The notes under the pieces: model-generated
Databases searched by the model: none
What the model saw: only the letters and a program-made list of their open reading frames with translations
What the model was told of the DNA's origin: nothing
Part shown: piece by piece, positions 54,931-64,000 of the stretch
Position numbering within the stretch: position 1 is the first letter of the stretch
How the letters are laid out: every line of letters starts with the position of its first letter
NCBI GenBank assembly: GCA_036927565.1
Contig: JAYESD010000012.1
Coordinates: forward strand, 4,340,001-4,404,000
Length of the DNA stretch: 64,000 nucleotides
Direction of reading: 5' to 3'
DNA from: Tuctoria greenei
Taxonomy: Eukaryota > Streptophyta > Magnoliopsida > Poales > Poaceae
Translations under genes and position numbers: made by a program

Positions 54931-55370
54931 TGCGATGCGCGGGAGTACGAGGTCGACGAAGGAGATGACGTGGAGATCAATGGGGTTGTGAAACCCTAGC
55001 GGCGATGGATGCACCGCGACGGCAAAGTGTGCGCGGGGCGGTGGAGGCGCTGTGGCGATGGGGAAGAGCGGTGGCGGCGGCGAGTGGTGGAGGCGGCGAC
55101 TGGTGAGGCGGCAGCGCTTGGAGGTGAGGCGACGGCTAGCAGCAGCGGAGGTGAGCCGGCGGCTAGCGGCGGCGAGTGGAAGGAGGCGGCGGGGCGACGG
55201 GCGACGGCGGCCGGTGGACGGCGGCAGCGTCCGGCGGCGACGGTGGCGGCAGTCGGTGGTGGCGCGGCGAGGGGAAAGCGGTGGCGGCGTCGGGATCGGG
55301 AGAGAGAAAGGGGAAGGGGTACGGCCGGTTAAAATAGTGGGTCCCAAACCCTAGCCTTATTTTTAATACC
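54931..55370 (-). other. GC-rich leader of Sirevirus B ORF3
   Basis: A CG-rich stretch upstream of the ORF3 ATG is mirrored in copy A (14810-15189). Frames through it differ between the copies, with several stops in copy A, so I treat it as untranslated leader. Confidence 0.5.
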
Positions 55371-55374
55371 GGAT

Positions 55375-55720
55375 GGACCAATGTTAGATGAGATATACAT
55401 CGGTCGAATGCCACAATAAGGATATTCAAAAGTTACTGTTGACATCGGATGGACCGACGTTTAGGGTTTTGATCATCGGTCGAATGGCACAGTAAGGGTA
55501 TTCAAAAGAGGAATATTGACACTGGATGGTCTGATGATGGAAGAGGTAGCATCGGTGGAATTTGGCACAGTTACAGAAGAGTGAACACCAGATCGACCGA
55601 TGTTTTCCAGAATGAACTCGTCGGTTGAATTGAGAAACTGACTGAACTGGCCCTTGGAAATTGAACACCTATTGATCCGATGAGGGATTGACCTAGGCAT
55701 TAGATAATCCGATGACTACA
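55375..55720. promoter_or_regulatory. Second palindrome cluster of Sirevirus B (upstream of ORF3)
   Basis: Sites of CACCGGATGGACCGATG type occur at about 55370, 55445, 55520, 55590 and 55675, matching the cluster at 14398-14748 in copy A with base changes. Confidence 0.65.
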
Positions 55721-56298
55721 GAACAAGAACATCCCATATATGTCCTTTGACCAATCAAACAAGCAAAGAGAAACACATGTCTTAGGACTTTTTGGGCAAC
55801 CCCTCACCCCTCAAAGAGCTAATATGCCAATAGCTTGGCTAGACCTTAAAGCAAATGGAACACCGAAAAAAATAAGAGGAAATTATCCAAATAAAATGTA
55901 AGGCTCATGCTTTGTGAGGTAGAGTATGAAGACTTCTATCTCTCTGAAGCATGTTCCTCTAGGTATTAACGCACCTAACATTTTGTTCTTTCCACCTTAT
56001 ATGAGTTGAGATATTGCATTTCAAACAAGTCTTTTTGTCATGAGGTGGGTTCCCCTTTGTGACAATATACCGTATGCAATGTCAAACATTTTATAATGCA
56101 AGAAATTGTGAGTCTATATGGCAGGCATCATGCAAGACATAAAGTAAATCTATCTTGCCAAGTTTGAACCTTTCAAAGGCTTCTTCGGGGAGAGCTACTC
56201 TCCAAACCTTGGGAAACCCAAAAGAACCACCATCCCAAGCTAACCCTTGCTCACCTCTATCCTTTGAGAGTTAGGCAAGACCTATATGATATGCATTC
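55721..56298. other. Sirevirus B pol-ORF3 spacer
   Basis: Noncoding. It matches 13813-14397 of copy A in reverse complement. Confidence 0.7.
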
Positions 56299-59200
56299 TT
56301 ACATGACGTTCGATGCATCTAGCACATTTAATTCACTTCTTAGCCTAGAAAAAGTTTTCTCATCAAGTGGCTTAGTGAAGATATCCGCCAATTGTTCTTC
56401 GGACCTAACACCTCTCAAAGAGATGTCTCCCTTAGCTTCATGGTCCCTTAAGAAATGATGGCGAATATCAATGTGCTTAGTGCTGGAGTGTTGAACGGAG
56501 TTTTTAGCTATCTTAACCGCACTTTCATTGTCACAAAGGAGAGGCACACAACCAAGTTTAACACCAAAGTCCAAAAGGGTTTGTTTCATATAAAGAATTT
56601 GGGCACAACATGCACCGGCCGCAATGTATTTCGCTTCCGCCATGGACAAAGCGACAGAATTTTGCTTCTTGCTTGACCAAGAAACTAGGGAACACCCAAG
56701 CAAGTGGCACCCACCAGAGGTACTCTTGCGATCCACGCGGCATCCGGCAAAGTCCGAATCCAAGTATCCCACAAGTTGGAATTTTGCACCTTTAGGGTAC
56801 CACAAGCCCACACTAGGAGTATGCTTAAGATACCTAAGTATCCTAAAGACCGTCTTCCTATGCGATTCTTTAGGTGCCGCTTGAAAGTGAGCACATAAGC
56901 ATACACTAAACATGATATCGGGCCTAGATGCGGTAATGTAAAGCAATGAACCAATCATAGAACGGTAGTTAGATTGATCAATAGGTTTACCGTCCTTATC
57001 CGCGTCGAGATGACAATTTGTTGCCATTGGCGTGCTTCTTGAGCTACAATCTCCCATCTCAAATTTCTTCAAGAGGTCCTTGGTGTACTTCTCTTGATAG
57101 ACGAAGGTCCCCTCTTGAAGTTGCTTGATTTGAAATCCAAGGAAGAAGTTGAGCTCTCCAATCATTGACATCTCGAATTCCCTAGACATCATTTTGCCAA
57201 ACTCATGGCTAAGAGCTTCGTTAGTTGAACCAAAAAATAATGTCATCAACATAAATTTGACAAATGAACATATCTCCGTTGATGTCCTTGGTGAAGAGTG
57301 TGGTGTCCACCCTCCTGATCTTGAATCCTTGCATGATGAGGAAGTCCCGTAGTCGTTCGTACCACGCTCTAGGTGCTTGCTTGAGCCTGTAGAGCGCCTT
57401 GTGCAACCTATACACATGATTAGGATTCCTCGGATCTTCAAACCCGGGAGGTTGTTCAACATAAACAAGCTCGTTAATGTAGCCATTAAGAAAGGCACTT
57501 TTCACATCCATTTGATAAAGTCTAATACTATGATGTGATGCAAAGGCAAGAAGTACACGGATGGCTTCTAGCCGGGCGACCGGGGCAAAAGTCTCCCCAA
57601 AATCTAGTCCTTCAACTTGCGAGAACCCTTTGGCCACAAATCTTGCCTTGTTGCGGACCACAACGCCATTCTCGTCTTGTTTGTTGCGGTACACCCACTT
57701 TGTTCCGATGACGTTCTTGTCCTTGGGTCGCTCCTCCAACACCCAAACTTCATTGCGGATGAAGTTGTTGAGTTCTTCTTGCATGGACATCACCCAATTT
57801 GGGTCTTGGAGCGCTTCCTCAATGTGAGTGGGTTCTACACACGAAACAAACGAGTAGTGCTCACAAAACGGAGCAACGTGGCGAGAACGTGTACTTACAC
57901 CCCTTGATGGACTTCCAATGATTTGGTCCATTGAATGCGCCTTGGAGAAGGTGATGCAAGTTGCTCCTCTTGTGGTTGGACTTGATCATGGACTTCTTCT
58001 TCTTCTTGATGTTGTTGTGCTTGTGAGTCTTGAGTCGGCAATGGATCATCCTTCTCTTCTTCGTCAACTTGAGGCGCCATAGAGGTGTTGTTGTTGGAAC
58101 TTGAAGCTCCCCCTTGATCATGGCTCTCCTCAACTTCGGGCTTGATGTCTCCAATGGTCATGTTCTTCATAGCTTCTCGTAGAGGCTCATCATCTATTTC
58201 ATCATGACCAAAACTCTCCTCTTGGGAGCCATTAATCTCATCAAACTCAACATCACAACTTTCTTCAACTAAACCGGGGGTTTGGTTGAATACTCGATAT
58301 GCTTTTGAGTTTGATGCATAGCCAAGAAATATACCAACATCACATCTTCTTTCAAACTTACCGAGCCTTTTCTTGCGGTAGATGTAGTACTTGCATCCAA
58401 AGACTCGAAAGTAGGAGATGTTGGGCTTTCTCCCAATGAGAAGCTCATATGGGGTCTTTTGAAGTAGGCGATGTAGGTAGACCCTATTTGCGGCATGGCA
58501 CGCCGTGTTGATCGCTTCGGCCCAAAACTTCTCCGATGTGCCGTAGTCATCAAGCATTGCTCTTGCAAGAGTGATGAGTGTCTTGTTCTTCCTTTCAACG
58601 ACACCGTTTTGTTGAGGAGTGTATGTGGCCAAAAACTCATGTTTCACGCCTTCGCGGTCACACCACTCCTCAATGTTGTAGTTCTTGAATTCGGTGCCGT
58701 TGTCACTCCGGACCTTGATGATGGGAAGTTGAAATTCCCTTTGAGCGCGGTTGGTGAAGGTCTTGAATACTTCCGGAGTCTCACTCTTGTCACCTAGAAA
58801 CAAAGTCCAAGCATAGCGAGAATAGTCATCAATAATAATGAGACAATAGAGGTTACCACCAAGGCTTTGATATGTGGACGGTCCGAAGAGGTCCATGTGG
58901 AGTAGTTCAAGTGGCTTGGAGGTTGACATCATTGTCTTCATTAGGTGGTGTGAAGCAACTTGCTTCCCGGCTTGACAAGCGCTACAAAGCTTGTTCTTCT
59001 CAAATGTGACATCCTTCACGCCGGTCACCATCCCAAGCTTGAATGACTTCTTGAGTTTGCTCATTCCAATGTGCGCTATGCGTCGGTGCCATAGCCAACC
59101 CAAGCTTGTCTTAGTGAAAAGACAAGTAGTCAAGCTAGCATTCTTGTTGGCGAAGTCCACTAGGTAGAGGTGTCCATGCCGGAATCCTTTGAAGACTATG

Positions 59201-59514
59201 TCTTGGCTTGTTTCACTACTCACAACAACATCATTTTTGCTAAATGTGCACGTTAGTCCAAGATCACATAGTTGTGCAATAGAAAGTATATTTAAACTAA
59301 GTGACTTAACATACAAAACATTAGAAATGGATAAATCATTTGAAATATAAATTTTACCTAACCCAATTACCTTTCCCTTAGAGTTATCACCAAAGGTGAC
59401 TTGTTCATGATTGCCGGGGTTTTCTATGGTGGTGAACATACCATCATTGTCGGTCATATGTTGAGTGCACCCGCTATCGAGTACCAAATGCTTTCCTCCA
59501 GCTTTGTAGTTCAC
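56299..59514 (-). pseudogene. Sirevirus B Pol (two frameshifts)
   Basis: Same domain order as copy A: retropepsin (VLDSGCTQHMT), integrase (HMDLFGPS, VRSDNGTEF, PQQNGVVERK), RT (MDVKSAFLNG, QIYVDDIIF) and RNase H (STSGGCHLLGCSLVSW). The end ADIFTKPLDEKTFSRLRSELNVLDASNVM is intact, unlike in copy A. A frameshift near 57935, between integrase and RT, deletes part of a Ser/Pro-rich linker. A +1 change in a T run (57226-57231) directly after the YVDD motif shifts the frame again. The frame starts at a GTG right after a TAG, as in copy A. Confidence 0.92.
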
Positions 59515-59528
59515 CTACACACATGAAT

Positions 59529-61655
59529 TCAATTTTTTACTTTAGGCACCCAAGCCAACTTAGGTCCTTGTATGTGTGATACAAGTGTTTCTGGGACCCA
59601 AAGTTGCTTGGGGAGCTTCCCCTTCATGCCCTTCATGTCTTTGCCAATGAATCTTGCCTTCACCTTGCCTTGTACTTTACTCAAGAGATAATAATGATCA
59701 TTGAAAGTAGATTTATAGTTAGTAGGCAATTTTGGAGAAGGTCGGTTAGGAAGAGGACACTCCCTTGTGTGGTGGCCGGTGACCTCACAATGTTGGCAAT
59801 AAGAACCAACTTCCTTGATGAAGCTTGTTCTTAGCTCCGGTGAGGGCACCTTTCCTTTGTTAGGCACCGGGAAGGATCCAAGTCCTCTCTTGTTGAAGGC
59901 CTTTGCTTGTTGGAAGAGAATTTCCTTGTGCATGACTTCTCCTTTTGAAAGTCTAGCCACACTAGTGCGGAGACTCTCAATTTCTTTCAACAAGCCTTTC
60001 TCCCTAGCATTAGCTTTCAAAGGCAAAGACTTGTGCAAAGCATTAGTGGCATGAGAAGTAATGGATATCTTATAATTAAGAGTTTGCTTCTTCATATTTT
60101 TCAACTCTTGATCAAGCATGTCATGAGCAAGGTTAAGTGTTTGATGTTTTTGTATTAACTTGTTGTGCTCTTCCAAGAGTGTTTGGTGTGCTAGGTCAAG
60201 TTCATGATTATCTATCTTGATTTTAGCCTTTTCTTCCTCAATTTTCTTGACATGGGATTTGAGCGTGTCATGCTCTTTGAGTATGCTTTCATACTTGTCA
60301 AGCAAATCAAGGTTAGCACTCTCAAGTCTAGCACGAGTTTCTTCAAGCACTTTTACCTTACTCTTTTCCCTCTTAATGATAGCATGATATTCATTGATCA
60401 AAGAAGTTAAATCATCGGGGGAAAGCTCATCATCGCTAGAGTCATCACATACCTTGGTGTTACCTTTCGCCATGAGGCACATGGGCGGTGGATGAAGAGG
60501 TGCATCATCATTGTTGGCGATGGCGAGGCCGGCCAAGCTTTCTTCTTCCTCTTCACTCTCTTCATCACTTGTTTCTTCATCGGTGACCCATTCATTTGCC
60601 TCACACATGAACACCTTTTGTGGGCCATTTTTCTTCTTTGGGAAGAGCCTTGCCTTCTTGCCCTTGTCATGTTTCTTCTTCCCAAAGGATCTTGGCTTTG
60701 GTTTGGCTTCTTCTTCATCATCATCGCTTCCTTCAAGCTTGCGATGCTTGCCTTTGTAGTTCTCTCTTCTTTTGTCCGGTTTTGGACAATCATAGGAGAT
60801 GTGGCCTTGATCACCACATTTGTAGCAAGTCTTGCGATCATCTCTCCTTGGTAGAAACGTTTTCTTCTTGGGATCAAAAGTGTACCCCTTCTTGGTAATC
60901 TTGGAGTTCAAACGTGAGAACTTTCTCATCATTAATGCAAGCTCATCATCATCATCTTCACTTGATGCTTGTTCTTCTTCACTTGAGCTAGGCTCAACCA
61001 CCTTCTTCTTCTTGAGGCTTGTTTTCTTGGTGGAGGCCTTTAGATCAATAGTCTTTGATGATGATTGCTCCATCATCCCAAGTACACTCATCTCATGAGC
61101 GTGTATTTCTCCAATGAGCTCCGAAACTTCAATGTGGTCAAGTGACTCTTTTTGGAGCATGGAGTTGATGATGTTGTACTTTGGCTTGGGGAGGAGCATG
61201 AGGATCTTGCGGTTGATGAGTCCCTTGCCAAGAGAAGCAATGTCAAGAGCATTGATTTATTCAATAAGCACATTCAAGCGAGAGAACATTTCATTGACAT
61301 TTTCATGAGGAAGCATTTTAAATTCATCATATTTGGCTTTAAGCATGTGATATTTCAATTTCTTGACACGAGAAGAGCCCTCATGAATCTCAATTAAGCA
61401 AGCCCAAATTTCACAAGCATTTTCCTTGCTAGCAATCCTAGAAAACACATCTTGACTAATACATTCATAGATTGCATTCCTAGCTTTAGCATCCCATTTT
61501 AGTTGATCACCAACATAATTATGTTCTCCAAACCCCGCGTGGATCGCTTCCCATACTTCAGGGGCAATAGCCTCAAGGTAAGCGCGCATGCGTGCTTTCC
61601 AATAGGCAAAGTTCTTGCCCTCGAAGATAGGAACCGAACCCCCAACCTTGACCAT
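59529..61655 (-). pseudogene. Sirevirus B Gag (one nonsense codon)
   Basis: It reads like copy A (708 codons) with both zinc knuckles (CYKCGDQGHISYDC and CQHCEVTGHHTREC) and the long coiled coil. One TAA at about 61257-61259 replaces the second Glu of LIEE; the frame is otherwise open. The ATG at 61655 lies 47 bases after the primer site. Confidence 0.92.
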
Positions 61656-61701
61656 TTTAGCTCTCTAGCGGTGAAGCTAGAATGATCCTATGAGCAACCT
61701 T

Positions 61702-61713
61702 GCTCTGATACCA
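61702..61713 (-). other. Primer-binding site of Sirevirus B
   Basis: TGGTATCAGAGC on the - strand is a full 12-base match to the plant initiator tRNA-Met 3' end, two bases inside the LTR. Confidence 0.93.
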
Positions 61714-61715
61714 AT

Positions 61716-63121
61716 TGTAAGGACCGAATGCCCAAGAGGGGGGGTGAATTGGGCTTTCTTCGAAAAATTCTAAGCAATGAAACTTAATTTCTAAAGCCCG
61801 ATTCCCTATGCGACTATCTATGCATTCTAGTAGATAGAAACTTTGCGGAATATAAAATGCATAAAAGTAAGGGAAGGAGAAGGGATGCAAACTCCCGAGG
61901 AGACAAGGATTTATCCCGTGGTTCGGCAAGATTGTGAAGATCTTCCTATATCCACGTTGTGGCACCCACCAAAGGGTTTTGCCACACTCAAGTCACCGAG
62001 ACGAGGGGTCTTCACTATTCTTCTCCGTTCGCCTCTTTTGGCAAGGTGGAGCTCAAGCCTTGTACAACTTCGACCTTCTGGGCTTCCACACACGCATTGG
62101 CAAGCTCCGGAAGTCTTCTCACTGTTACAACACCAAGGGCACTCCCTTGAGGCTCTCACACTAACCTAGGGAGTCCACTCACACAGAATGGTGGCACACA
62201 AGCTCTCTCTCTAGCTAGTTCTAGCCTAAACCTTGGTGTAGAGGTGATCAAAAAGGTGTGGAAGTGATTGCTCTTGGCCTTGAACACTTGTGGATGTGTT
62301 GATAGCTTCTGGTGATCAAGACTTGACGAAATGACAGGGTTAGGGGTTATTTATAGCCAGCCTTCCCGAAATAGCCGTTGGAAAAGTAGGCTGACAGAAC
62401 TTTACTGTGAACACCGGATGATCCGATGTCTCCCCTTTAGTTATCATCGGTCTAATTACTTTGGCTGACGTCATTGTGTCAGATATGACCGTTGTTAGAC
62501 CGATGTTGCCCCTGTCTTCTCATCGGATGATCCGGTGGCTCTTCCTCCAGAATTTGCTTAATCTTGATGCTTACTGGAGTGATCGACCGATGTGTGTAAG
62601 TCTGTACATCGGATGATCCGGTGCTTCACTTGGTCCAATGGTATTGCAAACTGTATTGATGGACCGATGTCACTGAGCCATTCACATCGGATGATCCGGT
62701 GAGTACATTTGTCTGAGGTATTCTTCTTCAGTTGAACCAACTCGACCGATGTGTACATTTATGAAATCATCGGTTGATCCGGTGAGTTGATTTTGTTTGC
62801 TTCGAGTTGTTTTTGAGTGAATCTTTTGTGTCTTGCTCAGATGACCTCTTAGACATTTGTTTCATAGGCTTCTCTGGTGATCTTCAAGCATTGTATGTTG
62901 TCAACTTATGGTTGAGTGACTTAGACATAAGAGCTTTCACTTCTTGTCTTTATCTAATTGATTTGATCTCAAAAGTTGATTGTATATGGGTCTCCAATGA
63001 CATATTCATTTCATTTTATCGAGTGATTATGGGTACCTTGCATTCACAAATTCATTAGTAAAGTTCAATGGTTGTCATTAATCACCAAAACCGTACTTCA
63101 TGGGGGGCCTAGATGCTTTCA
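61716..63121 (-). repeat. 5' LTR of Sirevirus B (1406 bp)
   Basis: TGAAAGCATC (63121) to CCTTACA (61716). It has the palindrome array (about 62410-62785) and TATA box (62345-62356, - strand). It matches the LTR of copy A along its length. Confidence 0.94.
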
Positions 63122-63290
63122 GCAGGGCGCTAGGGCACGCGATCGGTGGTCTCCCGATCGGCCACGGAACGCACGGCCGACTCGTCCCACGGGAGACGCG
63201 GCGCGGGGTGCGTCCGACCCGGCTACGGAGGCCAGGCGCGCGGGACGCGCGGCTCGAGCGTTCAGGGGCGCGCAGTGCGGGTGGGGTCGG
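63122..63290. other. GC-rich segment between Sirevirus B and a Gypsy LTR
   Basis: About 170 bases with high CpG content (GGCGCGGGGTGCGTCC, GGGACGCGCGGCTCGAGCG) match neither neighbouring LTR. It begins with the GCAGG target duplication, so it was already there before Sirevirus B inserted. Origin unknown. Confidence 0.5.
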
Positions 63291-63491
63291 GCTGCTTAGT
63301 TTATTTTCCGCTGCATTATTTAGAGTTTTATCATTTGTGATCTATTGGATTATTGTAATAAAGTACTTATTTAATAGTTGAGATGTGGTTAAATTTTGTA
63401 TATCTTTTGTGATGCAACCGTATATGTGTGATGAACTTTCTGGGCACACATATGTGTTACGCTTGGTTCATATTCGGGACCGAGTGTCACA
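63291..63491 (+). repeat. 3' end of a Tekay-type Gypsy LTR, + orientation
   Basis: It ends ...GACCGAGTGTCACA at 63490-63491, right before a primer site. It is the reverse complement of 48939-49135, with about ten differences. The upstream part of this LTR is missing. Confidence 0.85.
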
Positions 63492-63494
63492 AAT

Positions 63495-63506
63495 TGGTAT
63501 CAGAAC
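63495..63506 (+). other. Primer-binding site of the terminal Gypsy element
   Basis: TGGTATCAGAAC lies 3 bases after the LTR end. It matches initiator tRNA-Met except near its end. It shows that this LTR is a 5' LTR on the + strand. Confidence 0.85.
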
Positions 63507-64000
63507 CGCGTTGACCGTAGGATGCAAGCCTAGATAGAATGGACACTCTAGAGCTCTTAGGAACACTCTTCTAATATGTTATTTTCGAAAATTTTTGCTG
63601 CTGTTTTTGTTTCTTTATTTTCAGCTGCAAAAAAAGTATCGATTGCTGCCGCGTTTTCGATAAAATTTTCAGCAGTGGGCAATATTTGGTGCTGCTGTTT
63701 TTGCCGCTTAAAATTTCCCGAAAAAAGTGTGTTTTGCTGCTGTTATGTGTGGGTAAAATTATTGTGTTGGCTGCTGCATTTTTCTCTCTCTCTCTTTTCG
63801 TTCTTTTGGAACCGCTGCACCGCTCTTTTTCTGCCATTTTAGCTGCTGCAATTTTCAGATCTGTATTCCGTTATTCTTTCCTCTAATGTATTCTCATTTT
63901 CTATAGATGCCAATCACTAGGAGTGCAGCCTGCAAGAGCACCTGTCCGCCGCCCCTTGGAAGTGAACTTAACCCCATTGAGCTTGACGAGCAGAAGCAAG
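63507..64000 (+). mobile_element. Leader and gag start of a Gypsy element running off the window
   Basis: 63507-63906 is a T-rich leader with GCTGCTGTT words and no coding. ATG 63907 opens a frame (MPITRSAACKSTCPPPLGSELNPIELDEQKQ) still open at 64000, a plausible gag N-terminus. The family is inferred from the Tekay-like LTR. Confidence 0.65.

Larger units (their letters stand above)
51011..63121 (-). mobile_element. Sirevirus-type Copia retrotransposon, copy B, complete with two LTRs, TSD GCAGG
   Basis: The 5' LTR is 63121-61716, primer site 61713-61702, gag 61655-59529, pol 59514-56299, palindrome spacer, ORF3 54930-52715, purine tract 52381-52368 and 3' LTR 52367-51011. A perfect GCAGG lies on both sides (51006-51010 and 63122-63126). 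It is structurally complete, but each ORF carries at least one stop or frameshift. It is the same family as copy A. Confidence 0.96.

Noticed and set aside
63072..63381. Overlapping 60-90 codon frames in the GC-rich block at the right end
   Set aside because: They cross the Sirevirus LTR border and the Gypsy LTR, so they are chance frames in CpG-rich DNA.
1..64000. tRNA, rRNA or known noncoding RNA genes
   Set aside because: None recognised by eye; the TGGTATCAGAGC words are retroelement primer sites, not tRNA genes.

Overview
The window looks like a repeat-dense stretch of a grass (Poaceae) nuclear genome, probably panicoid; that placement rests on element types and is an inference. The evidence is eukaryotic gene structure (GT-AG introns, a GC-rich first exon), Sirevirus-type Copia elements with arrays of CCGG-type palindromes, Tekay-like chromoviruses, a CACTA transposon with CACTACAAGAAA ends, and a plant carotenoid gene. 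I find one host gene that looks functional: the 15-cis-zeta-carotene isomerase gene Z-ISO (coding span 40528-45614, + strand, four exons, 364 codons). Almost everything else is nested transposable-element sequence.

Layout. 1-6939: a decayed Ty3/Gypsy element on the - strand (G1), with its 5' LTR at 6097-6939 and its 3' LTR outside the window. 6954-16863: Sirevirus copy A on the + strand (5' LTR, gag, pol, and an extra third ORF, ORF3), cut off inside ORF3. 16864-20667: a LINE lacking ORF1, ending in poly-A. 20668 to about 38715: the 3' part of a Tekay-like chromovirus on the + strand. It is broken by three younger insertions: a Copia solo LTR (21072-22667), a 2.8-kb Gypsy solo LTR (23132-25923, TSD TTATG) and an 8.8-kb CACTA element (27464-36266, TSD TGC). 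The CACTA element carries TnpA-like and TnpD-like genes on the - strand.

38716-40527 holds unassigned GC-rich sequence, a putative long-TIR transposon carrying a GC-rich fragment, and the short Z-ISO upstream region. Z-ISO intron 1 (3.8 kb) has collected a hAT-type MITE, an antisense pentatricopeptide-repeat (PPR) gene fragment and Copia remnants. 46480-48938 holds Copia remnants, one split by a solo LTR of the G1 family (47816-48692, TSD AAGAG). 48939-63491 holds two partial Tekay-type LTRs in opposite orientation. Between them lies Sirevirus copy B (51011-63121, - strand, two LTRs, TSD GCAGG). The window ends in the untranslated leader and first gag codons of a further + strand Gypsy element.

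How the parts relate. Sirevirus copies A and B are the same family, so each can be read against the other. Both are defective, and by different lesions. The family has an extra ORF after pol, preceded by a cluster of the palindromes also found near the TATA box in the LTR, which suggests a second promoter. The gag-pol boundary in both copies is out of frame and closed by a stop codon. Three unrelated retroelement families here each carry their own dispersed array of short palindromes.
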